Shown one piece after another: positions 16,161 through 25,300 of a stretch of DNA of 64,000 nucleotides (position 1 is the stretch's first letter; the number at the start of each line of letters is the position of its first letter). This DNA comes from Opitutaceae bacterium. Lineage in GTDB: Bacteria; Verrucomicrobiota; Verrucomicrobiia; Opitutales; Opitutaceae. A model generated the notes under the pieces. That model saw only the letters and a program-made list of their open reading frames with translations, did not search any database and had not been told where the DNA came from. The stretch is taken from contig JADJTK010000001.1 in assembly GCA_016711225.1 (NCBI GenBank), forward strand, positions 372,001 through 436,000. Reading direction: 5' to 3'. Position numbers and translations under genes: made by a program.

Positions 16161-16613
16161 ATGACCACCCACATCCTCCGCTTCGAGCAGTTCCTGGGCG
16201 CCCCTCGCGCCACGGTATTCCCGTTCTTTGCGGATGCGCGGAATCTGGAGCGCATCACCCCGCCGTGGGTGCACTTCCGAATCCTCACTCCCGGGCCAAT
16301 CGCCATGCGGGCCGGGACGTTGATCGACTACCGCATCCGCGTGCGCGGGGTGCCGCTGCGCTGGCGCACCGAGATCGCGGAGTGGGACCCGCCGGGGCAC
16401 TTTGTCGACGTCCAGCTGCGCGGTCCCTACCGGCTCTGGCGCCACACGCATTCCTTCGTGGAAGTCCAGGGCGTCACGCTTTGTTGCGACGAGATCCGGT
16501 ATGCGGTGGTAGGAGGGGCCCTGGTCAACCGCCTGTTCGTTCAGCCCGACGTCGAGCGCATCTTCGCCCATCGCCGCGAGGTCCTTGCCGGGCTCTTTCC
16601 CTCCGGCAAGTGA
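16161..16613 (+). CDS. SRPBCC (START-like) ligand-binding protein
   Basis: A 150-residue cytosolic protein with the helix-grip fold pattern of the SRPBCC/polyketide-cyclase superfamily: an N-terminal strand and helix (PRATVFPFFADARNLERITP), a central run of strands (IDYRIRVRGVPLRWRTEIAE), and a long C-terminal helix with FAHRREVLAGLF. These proteins bind hydrophobic ligands in a cavity. Similar proteins occur in light-induced clusters of other bacteria, so a role with carH is possible but unproven. It converges with the MFS gene, 17 bp apart. Confidence 0.82.
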   Translation: MTTHILRFEQFLGAPRATVFPFFADARNLERITPPWVHFRILTPGPIAMRAGTLIDYRIRVRGVPLRWRTEIAEWDPPGHFVDVQLRGPYRLWRHTHSFVEVQGVTLCCDEIRYAVVGGALVNRLFVQPDVERIFAHRREVLAGLFPSGK

Positions 16614-16630
16614 ACTCGCGCCCCTTCAGT

Positions 16631-17866
16631 TCAGGTCGTTCTCGGATCGCTCGGCTTGGGTGCCTTCGTGCAGAACGCGAGCATCGCGGCGACGATCAGC
16701 ATCGCGGCGCAGATCAGGTACGCCTTCGAGAAGGAGCCGAACAGGTCGCGGATCATGCCGCCGTAACGCGAACCGAGCACTCCCGCCACCCCGAAGCCGG
16801 TGAAGACAAATCCGTAGTTCACCCCAAGGTTGCGCACCCCGTAGAAATCGGCCGTGGCAGCCGGCATGAGCGTGAAAATCGTGCCGTAGCACAGACCGGT
16901 GAACGCCGTGCCGAACATCATCATCGCGGGGGTTTTGTAGGTGACGAAAAGCGCCATGTTCACGGCCTGCAGAACGAAGGCCAGGATCATGGTGCGGGTG
17001 CGTCCGAAGCGATCGGAGACGGAACCGGCGAGGATGCGGCCGATCGTGTTGAACGCAGCCAGGATCATCACGCCCACGAAGCCCGCCTCCCAGGCGGCCT
17101 GCTCCTTGGCGATGATCGGGGCGTTGGCGATGAGCATCAGGCCGGCGGTGGCGCTGAGCACGTAGATGAGCCAGAGCAGGTAGAACTGCGGGGTGCGCAG
17201 CATCTCGGGCCAGTCGCGATCGCGGTGCACCGCCGCGGCCGGCCGGGCCGCGCTGCCGGCGGCGGGGGCGGAACCGGCAGGCTTGTACCCGGCTGGTGGA
17301 TTCTCCAACAGCAGGGAAAAAAGCAGGATCAGCACGAAGGCCCCGGCGCCAAGGGTGAGAAACGTGTTCTGGATGGTGGTGCGGCCGAGCAGCCACTGGG
17401 TGAGCGGGGAGATGTAGATTGCCGCGGACCCCACGCCCGCCACCACCAAGCCGGTGATCAGACCCTTACGGGCGGGAGGGAACCATTTCATCGCGGGCGG
17501 CGTGGTCGCCGAATACCCGAGCCCGATGCCGATGCCGCCCAGCACACCGAAGGTGAGAGCCATCGTCAGCGGGGTGTTGACGAAGCCCGAGGCGGCCAGG
17601 CCGGCACCGAAGAGCAGGCCGCCGAGCTGGGCCACGCGGCGCGGGCCCATCTTGTCCTGCATGCGACCGGCGAAGATCATCATCACGGCAAAGGAGGCCG
17701 TGCAGATGGCGAAGGGCAGGCCGGCGTCGGCCTTGGTCCATTTCCACTGCATGACGAGCGCTTTGGCGACGACGCCCCAGGCGTAGAGTGCGCCGAGCAC
17801 GAGGTTGATGCCGAGACCGGCGAAGGTGACGATCCAGCCGCGGTTGGCGGAGGGCGAGGAAGACAT
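16631..17866 (-). CDS. OFA-family major facilitator transporter (oxalate/formate antiporter-like)
   Basis: A 411-residue inner-membrane protein with about 12 hydrophobic helices. The N-terminus WIVTFAGLGINLVLGALYAWGV is typical of the OFA family, as are the loop QDKMGPRRVAQLGG after helix 3 and the second-half repeat SDRFGRTRTMIL. A cytoplasmic Ala/Pro-rich linker lies at about 208-232. The family includes the oxalate:formate exchanger OxlT, but the substrate here is not predictable. It is transcribed alone, divergent from uvsE. Confidence 0.88.
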   Translation of the reverse strand: MSSSPSANRGWIVTFAGLGINLVLGALYAWGVVAKALVMQWKWTKADAGLPFAICTASFAVMMIFAGRMQDKMGPRRVAQLGGLLFGAGLAASGFVNTPLTMALTFGVLGGIGIGLGYSATTPPAMKWFPPARKGLITGLVVAGVGSAAIYISPLTQWLLGRTTIQNTFLTLGAGAFVLILLFSLLLENPPAGYKPAGSAPAAGSAARPAAAVHRDRDWPEMLRTPQFYLLWLIYVLSATAGLMLIANAPIIAKEQAAWEAGFVGVMILAAFNTIGRILAGSVSDRFGRTRTMILAFVLQAVNMALFVTYKTPAMMMFGTAFTGLCYGTIFTLMPAATADFYGVRNLGVNYGFVFTGFGVAGVLGSRYGGMIRDLFGSFSKAYLICAAMLIVAAMLAFCTKAPKPSDPRTT

Positions 17867-18048
17867 GTTGGGGTGGTCGGGTTTTGCGCCGCCGGGGGGC
17901 GGGGCCGGGGATTGGCGCGGCGGGATGCCGCAGGGTCCCTCGTTCGTAGAGAGCGCTTGCGCACAAGTCCAGAGAGGGCTGGCGAAAAACTAGGTCGGCG
18001 GCCGGTTTTCCCGGCCACTCAGGCGCCGAGTCGTCGCCATTCTTCCCC

Positions 18049-18987
18049 ATGATCTACTCCGCTCCGCTCAACACTGCCTGTCCTGGACGCCTGCGCCTCG
18101 GGCTGTGCTGCCAGTTCATCGCCCAGCCCATCAAGTTCCGTACTACCACAGCGACGGCGTTGGCCCGCCTGCCGCGCCGGGCCCAGCTGCAGCGCCTCGC
18201 CGAGTTGGTCGCCACCAACGCCGAGTACCTGCTTGCCGCGTTGAAGTACTGCGCCGGGCACGGCATCGGGTCGTTCCGGATCTGCAGCCCGATCCTGCCG
18301 ATCAAAACGCATCCCGTGGTCGGGTATCGCGTGGAGGAGTTGCCAAGGGCGGAATCGTTGGTTGCCCAATTCCGCCGCTGCGGCGAGTACGCCCGGGCGC
18401 AGGACATCCGCACTGGCTTCCACCCCGACCAGTTCGTGGTGCTCAACTCTCCCGATGCCGGGATTGTGCAGCGCTCCATCGCTGACCTCGAGTCGCAGGC
18501 GGAGATCGCGCAATGGGTCCAGGCGGACACGGTCAATATCCACGGTGGCGGCGGCTATGGCGACAAACCGGCGGCGCTGGAGCGCTTCCGGCGCAACCTC
18601 GGCCTTCTCTCGCCCCGAGCCCGCTCCCGCCTGACGGTGGAAAACGACGACAAGACGTTCACGCCCGCCGACCTCCTGCCGCTCTGTCGGGCCGAGGGCG
18701 TGCCACTGGTCTACGACGTGCACCATCATCGTTGCCTGCCCGACCACTTGACCGTGGCGGAAGCCACCGCTGCCGCGAGTGCCACCTGGGACCGCGAGCC
18801 ACTCTTCCACCTTTCGAGCCCGCTGGCCGGCTGGGCAGGGCCGAAGCCGGAGCGGCACCACGACACCATCGATCCTCGGGACTTTCCGCCGGAGTGGCGC
18901 GGCCTCGCGCTCACGGTCGAGGTCGAGGCGAAGGCCAAGGAACTCGCCGTGGAGCAACTTCGGAAACACTTGGAGATTCCCCAATGA
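18049..18987 (+). CDS. uvsE: UV damage endonuclease
   Basis: UvsE/UVDE nicks DNA 5' of pyrimidine dimers and 6-4 photoproducts and starts light-independent repair. The 312-residue TIM-barrel product shows RLGLCCQFIAQPIKFRTTTA at about 14-33, FRICSPILPIKT near 80, GFHPDQFVVLNSP near 125, NIHGGGGYGDK near 163, and LTVENDD near 198, which hold the metal ligands. Gene position within a putative light-stress region fits the function. The ATG of a possible upstream extension of the next gene overlaps its stop. Confidence 0.95.
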   Translation: MIYSAPLNTACPGRLRLGLCCQFIAQPIKFRTTTATALARLPRRAQLQRLAELVATNAEYLLAALKYCAGHGIGSFRICSPILPIKTHPVVGYRVEELPRAESLVAQFRRCGEYARAQDIRTGFHPDQFVVLNSPDAGIVQRSIADLESQAEIAQWVQADTVNIHGGGGYGDKPAALERFRRNLGLLSPRARSRLTVENDDKTFTPADLLPLCRAEGVPLVYDVHHHRCLPDHLTVAEATAAASATWDREPLFHLSSPLAGWAGPKPERHHDTIDPRDFPPEWRGLALTVEVEAKAKELAVEQLRKHLEIPQ

Positions 18988-19088
18988 GCACCACACCCAG
19001 AGCCCGAATCGTCCTCGTCGCCAAAACCAATGACGATCGGGTCGCAGCGCGAGGTTTTGGCACCGCCTCGTATCCCGTTCTACTCTCG

Positions 19089-19802
19089 ATGCATTCGAAC
19101 CCCTCCTCTCGACTCCACTGGATGCTGTTCCTCCTCGTGCTCGCCGTTTGCGTCCGGGCTGCCGGGGCCGAGGAGAGCAGTTACATCGGCGAGGCCAGAG
19201 ACGATACGGGCACGCTGGTCTACACGGAGAAACACCTGGTGCAATCGGTCGAAGGGACAACAACCGGATCGGTCACGGAATACACGGCACCCGACGGTTC
19301 GTTGATCGCGACACTGCACTCCGACTATGCACGCAGTGTCGCCCTGCCCACGTACGTCTTCGAGGATCTGCGGCGCAACTACCGCGAGGGGCTGCGTTGG
19401 CAGGAGGGGGGCTATGTCATCTTCCACCAGCACGGCAGCGCCCCTGAGAAAACCGCGCCGCTCCGCCGGGAGAGCGGGGTCTTCTCCTGCCAAGGATGGC
19501 ACTACTACCTGATCCACAACCTCGACCTCCTGGAGAAAGACAACATCACCCTAAACCTGGTCCTGCCCTCTGAGCTGCGCCCTTATGCGTTCGTGGTGAA
19601 GAGACGCGCCTCCGACGAGGCGCGTGTTTCGGCCGAGCTGACGATCAAGAATTGGCTGTTGCGGAGCTTCGCTCCGAAGCTGCGACTCGAATACGATCGA
19701 GTGAACCGGCGCCTCGTCGAGTTCCGGGGCGTCTCCAACATCCTCACCAATACTGGCGACCGGCAGGAAGTCACCATCCGCTACAAATACAACGACGAGT
19801 AA
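19089..19802 (+). CDS. Secreted protein of unknown function
   Basis: A 237-residue product with a signal peptide (hydrophobic WMLFLLVLAVCVRAAGA, cleavage before EE). The mature part is rich in beta-type patterns, with conserved-looking segments such as SDYARSVALPTYVFEDLRRN and LNLVLPSELRPYAFVVKR. I do not recognise a family. The same frame is open back to an ATG at 18984 overlapping the uvsE stop, but that extension looks random and would bury the signal peptide, so I use 19089. It lies between uvsE and a lipocalin on the same strand and may work with them at the envelope. Confidence 0.72.
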   Translation: MHSNPSSRLHWMLFLLVLAVCVRAAGAEESSYIGEARDDTGTLVYTEKHLVQSVEGTTTGSVTEYTAPDGSLIATLHSDYARSVALPTYVFEDLRRNYREGLRWQEGGYVIFHQHGSAPEKTAPLRRESGVFSCQGWHYYLIHNLDLLEKDNITLNLVLPSELRPYAFVVKRRASDEARVSAELTIKNWLLRSFAPKLRLEYDRVNRRLVEFRGVSNILTNTGDRQEVTIRYKYNDE

Positions 19803-19909
19803 GCGGTCGGGCATGGCTCCGCTGCCGCGCCAGCGGCACCGCAAGCGGTCCAACCAAGCCATCAGCCCGCTTCGAGCAGTTTCGATCAGACAACCCGTTC
19901 GTGAATCCG

Positions 19910-20440
19910 ATGAAATTTCTCCCCTTTCTACCCTGCCTGCTTCTGCTCAACGGTTGCGCGACTTCGCTGAGGCCCTTGAGGACGGTCGAGAAGGTCGATC
20001 TCGAGCGCTTCATGGGGCCGTGGTATGTCATCGCGTGCATCCCGACCTTCATCGAAACCGAGGCGTTCAATGCGATCGAGGAGTACCGGCTCGACGCGGA
20101 CGGCACCATCGCGACGACTTTCACTTTTAACAAAGGCGGATTCGACGGTCCGCCCAAGCGCTACACCCCGCGAGGCTTCGTCGTCGACCGGGTCAACAAC
20201 GCCACCTGGGCGATGCAGTTCGTCTGGCCCCTCAAGTCCGAGTTCCTCATCACGCACTTGGATCTTGATTATACCCGGACCGTCATCGGCCGGAATAAGC
20301 GTGACTACGCCTGGATCATGGCGCGCACGCCGCAGATCCCGGAAGCCGACTACCAGAGCCTGCTCCAAGATCTGAAGGCTCAGGGCTATGACTTGAGCAA
20401 GCTGCGGAAAGTCCCCCAGCGGTGGCCCGAATCGCGGTGA
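19910..20440 (+). CDS. blc: Outer-membrane lipoprotein of the lipocalin family (Blc-like)
   Basis: A 176-residue lipoprotein: a signal ending in the lipobox LLNGC (Cys about 16), then a lipocalin barrel with the GxW motif GPWYVIACIPT at about 41-51 and a second conserved block YAWIMARTPQIPE near 140. Blc proteins bind fatty acids or lysophospholipids and are linked to membrane repair. Lipocalin genes are frequent in CarH/LitR light clusters. A GTG at 19901 could add three residues. It is the last gene of the uvsE run. Confidence 0.9.
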   Translation: MKFLPFLPCLLLLNGCATSLRPLRTVEKVDLERFMGPWYVIACIPTFIETEAFNAIEEYRLDADGTIATTFTFNKGGFDGPPKRYTPRGFVVDRVNNATWAMQFVWPLKSEFLITHLDLDYTRTVIGRNKRDYAWIMARTPQIPEADYQSLLQDLKAQGYDLSKLRKVPQRWPESR

Positions 20441-20592
20441 GGGAATGGCCGGCTACCCGGATCGCTCCCCGGCTGACTTCGCAGACCGGGAAACGCGATC
20501 GGGCGACTCACGACCATGTACGAGACCGATCGGGTGGGACCGGCCAACGTTCGGCCAACGCTTCCGATCAACACGTGGGGAGCTTCCGATTC

Positions 20593-21789
20593 TCACTCGC
20601 CCCGGCGAACCCGATCGCGGCCGGCCCGTTTTACGCGCCGCACGAACCGGTCCTTGCGCACACGCCACGCCTGCAACTTGAACGCAGCGAGTTCGGGATC
20701 GAGACGGGCGAACAGCCAGTAGGCGAGGCGTTGTTTCAGTCGTTCCCACCACGAGCGACCACGCTGAAGCGTCTCGCAGGTGATCGGGAGTGCGCGCTGG
20801 GCCAGATCGGCTTCGAACTGCTGGCGTATTGCATCGGCCAGTGCGGCGTTGCGGATGCGCAGCATGATCTCGAAGTTGATGCGAAGACTACGCGGATCGA
20901 GGTTCGATGAACCAACGAAGACGATGTCGTCCACGACGATCGTTTTCGCGTGCAGCACCTGCGGCTGGTACTCCCAGAGTTCGATACCCTTTTGCACTAA
21001 GCGCCGGTAGAGCGAACGCGACGCGAGCTGCATCAGCCGCACGTCGCTTTTCCCCGCCAGCAACACGCGCACCCGAGCTCCACGGGCTACCGCCTGCGCT
21101 AGCCGGTCACGCAGCCGATGGGGCGGCAAAAAATAGGCGGCGGTGATCGCCACGTCTTTCGCGGTCGCCAAATCCTGCCACAACGCCTCGCGCAGGGGAT
21201 TCCGACCAAAGCCCGGCTTGATGAACAGCGCCTCCACCTCGCGTCCGCCGTCCGCCGGCACCTGCTGACGCAGGCCACCGTGAGGAAAAGTCCAATGCCG
21301 CCCGGTCGCCCGTTCCCACTGGCGGGCGAATTCCGCCGCAAGTACCGCGGCAACCGGGCCGTGCACGCTGACGCCGCCATCGCGCCAACCCGCCGCGATG
21401 CCGTCGCCGCCATACTCTGGCGCGATGTTGCAGCTGCCGACAAACGCCTGCGTGTCGTCTACGACCAGTAACTTGCGATGGTCACGGAACGAGAATGACG
21501 CCAACCGCAGTTTATTGAACCAGCGCATTGTCCCGCCGGCTGCCACCAGTTCGGCGAAATAGCCGCGCCCAAGCTCGAACGAGCCGATCGCATCCACGAT
21601 CAGCCGCACATCCACCCCGCGCCGCGCGGCCGCCGCGAGCGCCGACTGGAAACGATGCCCGATGTCCGAATCGCTGAAATAGAATGTCTCCATGCAAACG
21701 GACGACCGTGCCCCGTCGATGGCACGCAGCTTGGCCTCCAGCAGGTTTTGCCCGGTGCCATGCCAGGTGAAACGGTGGACGTCGGCCAT
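20593..21789 (-). CDS. clsB: Phospholipase D family protein, cardiolipin synthase B-like
   Basis: Two HKD catalytic motifs are present in this roughly 398-residue protein: RDHRKLLVVDDTQAFVGSCN near residue 100 and LHAKTIVVDDIVFVGSSNLD near 290. Their spacing and the length match ClsB-type cardiolipin synthases, which join phosphatidyl groups at the membrane. I used ATG 21789 (MADVHRF); the frame extends 12 codons to 21825. No N-terminal membrane anchor is seen. It is the last gene of a minus-strand set with two small proteins and a very large membrane protein. The symbol is by similarity of architecture. Confidence 0.82.
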   Translation of the reverse strand: MADVHRFTWHGTGQNLLEAKLRAIDGARSSVCMETFYFSDSDIGHRFQSALAAAARRGVDVRLIVDAIGSFELGRGYFAELVAAGGTMRWFNKLRLASFSFRDHRKLLVVDDTQAFVGSCNIAPEYGGDGIAAGWRDGGVSVHGPVAAVLAAEFARQWERATGRHWTFPHGGLRQQVPADGGREVEALFIKPGFGRNPLREALWQDLATAKDVAITAAYFLPPHRLRDRLAQAVARGARVRVLLAGKSDVRLMQLASRSLYRRLVQKGIELWEYQPQVLHAKTIVVDDIVFVGSSNLDPRSLRINFEIMLRIRNAALADAIRQQFEADLAQRALPITCETLQRGRSWWERLKQRLAYWLFARLDPELAAFKLQAWRVRKDRFVRRVKRAGRDRVRRGE

Positions 21790-21867
21790 GTCGGTGGGGC
21801 TGCGGCGAAGTGGGGTGGGCGCCACAAGCGATCTGACGTTGGCAACCCGGCCCGCAGGGCGGCGGAC

Positions 21868-22086
21868 TTACTCCACTCTCGTTTTGCTCTCCGCTTTGTC
21901 TGGAAGCGCCTCGATGCGGCGCAACGCCACAACCGCGGCAACCAAGCCCACGACCAAGAGCACCGCGAGCCCAGTTGTGCCCGAAGCCCAGGGAATGGCG
22001 TCCAGGAAGGCCCAGAGGCTTCTGAAGATCAAAACTGAGGCACCGATGAGCAGCATCTCCATCCCTATGAGACTTTTCATTTTCAT
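21868..22086 (-). CDS. Small two-helix membrane protein, unknown function
   Basis: A 72-residue protein with two hydrophobic stretches (about 8-26 and 35-56, the latter TTGLAVLLVVGLVAAVVALRR) and a charged C-terminus. The start ATG 22086 (MKMKSL) is chosen because longer readings of the frame have no membrane-protein character. It lies 78 bp before the phospholipase D gene on the same strand. I do not recognise a family. Confidence 0.55.
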   Translation of the reverse strand: MKMKSLIGMEMLLIGASVLIFRSLWAFLDAIPWASGTTGLAVLLVVGLVAAVVALRRIEALPDKAESKTRVE

Positions 22087-22103
22087 GCTTTGTGTTGGTT
22101 GAT

Positions 22104-22319
22104 TCAAAGCTCTGCTTCGGGCAAGACCGCCGTTCGCGCGGGCGCGTTGCCCCGGAAGGGCACGAATTGGTCCCGGGCGAAGCTGCTGCGCAGGCCTGCC
22201 ACAAGACCGGCTACGAGCATTTGGAGCGCCGTGGGGACGATGGCCTGGAGGGGAGCGCGGGGACGCGGCCGTCGACCGCAGCGGACCGATGCCGAGAGGA
22301 AGGCGTTGCTCGTCGTCAT
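22104..22319 (-). CDS. Possible small protein in the gap of the minus-strand set
   Basis: A 71-codon frame (MTTSNAFLSASV...) fits exactly between the large membrane-protein gene (stop 22352) and the small membrane gene (start 22086), leaving 32- and 17-bp gaps. A weakly hydrophobic helix, QAIVPTALQMLVAGLVAGL, lies in the middle. No family recognised. The neat fit is the main support; it could be chance in high-GC sequence. Confidence 0.35.
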   Translation of the reverse strand: MTTSNAFLSASVRCGRRPRPRAPLQAIVPTALQMLVAGLVAGLRSSFARDQFVPFRGNAPARTAVLPEAEL

Positions 22320-22351
22320 CGCACAAGAAATGCGCCCGGCACCGGCACAGT

Positions 22352-25300
22352 CTACTCGGGCACCGGCGGAGGCACGGCCGGATTCCTGGCTTTCTTCCGC
22401 CAAAGACCGCCGGTGCCGAAACTCGTCCAGCCCCATTGCAGCCACCGGACGAGCGAGGCGGCAAGCCAGAGCGCCCACCCGAGCATCAAAACCCGATACC
22501 ACCAGATGGATACCGAGTAGCAGCTCGGGCAAGGCAGAAGACTCTCGCATCGGGCCTGGAACCAGCGCAGCGCGGTGAGATAGGAGCCGTTGCCCACGAT
22601 GAACATCTCCGGACTGCCGAGCAGGCCTTCGCCAACGGCGGCAAACAGAACCCCGATCGCTGCAATGGTGAGCACGACCAGCGCGGCCTGCATGGCGTTG
22701 TAGCTGCTGCGGCCGAGGCGCTGGAAACCGTCGCTGCCGCGCCAGGCGAGCAGAAATAGCCAGCTCACGACAAGGAGGGCGGCGGGCAGCGGGACTTGCG
22801 TCAGGCCGATGGCCAGCAGCATCCACGCGACCGCTCGAATCGGCGAATGCGGGAGGCGACCGAGCACGCCCGCGGCGAGCAGCGAACACAGGAGGATGCC
22901 CCAAAACCTCACGGCGGGGCCGCGCTGCGGACCCGCGGCCCACAGCACCCAGCGATCTTGCGGCACATTGATGACGGTCTGGATATTCGCGCTTTCGACC
23001 GGAAGCCGCACTTCCCCGCCGCTCGCGCTGAAACCAAGGACGCCGTTGACCTTCCATCCGATCGAAACCGACTGCTCTCCCGGGTGCAGGGGGACGATTA
23101 GCTTGTCGCCGTCCATCCGCACCGGGATGGGTTTGTCGTTTTGCGTCAGCGCGGTCACCTCCGCCGCGGCGGGCAACTGCACCAGAAAGTCCTCACCGAC
23201 ACTGCATCGCAGCGAGAGGTCGAGTTTCGAAACCCGCTGGCGTTTGCCGAGGTTGATCTCGTGACTGCCACGATTCACGGTCACGGTCGCCCCGGCGATG
23301 GCCTCGGGTCGGCTGATTGCGAGTACGGCCGCTTCGCCCGGCCATGGCTGCCAGACCGGGACGAGGTCGTCGTCGCCGGCCTCGAACGTCGGCGCAAGTC
23401 CGGAAATCGCCACGTTCCAGACCGGCGATACGACAAGGCGCCAGCGCTCGACCCAGGAATCCGTCCCACGCGTGGCAAGCTCGAGGGTGTTCGCGCCGGC
23501 CAGGTCGCTCTCCCACGTCACGGACTGCTCCTGCGCGCCGAGGCGGACCTCGATGACGCCATCCTTCACGACGGCATTGGGCGACAGCACGTTCTCGCCG
23601 GGCAACAGTGGCACGCGGAGCGCGATGGCTTTGCCGGTTGGCGAGAGCCGCGACACAGTCGTTCGTACCTGCCACAGCAAACCGAGCTCGAGACGGCGAT
23701 CGATCGCGGCGACGGTCTGCAATTCCTGCCGATCGTAGCCGGCCTGGCTGGCGACGGTCTTCTGTTTGAGCGTGAAAAAGACCTGTTGCTCGGGCACTCC
23801 GTCGGGCCGAACTCCGCTGAACGCCCAGCCCGGCGCCTCGATCTTCACCTGCCGTGGCTTGAGCGGGAATTGCCACTCCCACTCAGTAAGATTGGCGAGT
23901 ATCCCCTCGATCCGCACCCGATGTACCCCCTCGGGCAACGTGATCCAAAGGAAGCCATCGTCGCGGCGTAGCGCGACCTCGGGCTGGCCGTCCACCAACA
24001 CGGACAACGGCGACCATGCGGGGAGGCGGCCGGGCAACGGCACGGCCGTGCGGATCGCCGCGTGAATCTCGGCCTCGATGACGATCTTGCGGTCCGCCAG
24101 CGTCAGCGAAACCGAGGGAATGTCGGCGGCGGCCGGGTAGGCATCAGAGACTTCGAGCAGCCGCTCGCGCAATTGGTCGAGCGTAGCCTTGTCGGGAATC
24201 GGCGATTGCGCCGAGCCTTTCGGCGCGCTCACAAGAATGAGCGCGAGGATCACCGTGGTTTTCCCTCCGAACCGCAGCAAACGACCACCAGTCCGGCGCA
24301 CATTCAACAACGTCGCCGCGAGCGCCAGCAGTAGAACAACCCGCAGCACCGTCAGCGCGCGCTCGAGTGCCATCGAGATGAGCACCGGCTTCACTTGTTG
24401 GGAGGCGCTCACCGGGCCATTCCACCCGAAGCTTACCGCCCGCCATGACCACTCCGGGACGCCCGGACCGGTCTGAATACGGGCCTTTGTGTCGTAGCTC
24501 AGATTGAAATTCGCACTCGAAGCCGCGCTCTTGCTGGCAATCGCGAACAGTTCCGATCGCCGCTTTTCCTCCCACCCGCGCCTGGCTTGTAACGCGATGT
24601 CCGCTGTATCGGCCTGAACTGAATCCTTCGTCTGCATCTGCTGGACCATGTCTTCGCCAAAGCCCGGTTCGCCGGTGATCTTCGACGCTGCACTCGCTAT
24701 ATCGCCCTCGCCCTGTCCGTAATCACGAACGAGCTCCAACTGCGGGTAAAGTGCCTGCTCGATCTGCCGCACGACAAACGGAACGAGTGCCAGCATCAGC
24801 AGCGCGACCGCGGTCCATTTGCCGGCGCTGAGCACGCGGCGGCCGCGGCCCTCCGGCACCACTCGTTGGAGCGCAAGCGGCACGAGCAGAACCAACCAGA
24901 GATAGCGCGGTGCGTCCGGCTCGTGATACGAAAGGGCGAAGGCCAGAAACGCCAACAATGCCACTTTCCATCCCCACAGCCGGAAGACGGCCAGCGAGAA
25001 TACCAGCAGGATAAATAGATCGAGCAGCGTCCAAGTGGTGAGCCAGTCGCCTTCCACCCAGTCGGCGCCGAACAAGGCGAAGAGCCGCCATCCCGGCGGA
25101 AGACTCAACGTCGCGGAAAGTGCGTCGGCGTCGGAGCGCCAACCCGTCGCGGAGAACTCGCTCGCACGCGTCATTCGTCCGGTGGCTTCGAGGTTGAGAT
25201 CGCGGGTGCGAATCTCGACCCCGCTGGCGCCGTTGCGCGGGTTGCGCGTGATGAGTTGCCCCTGCCCGCCGCTGCGTACCGAGCCGAGGTCCTGCCCCGG

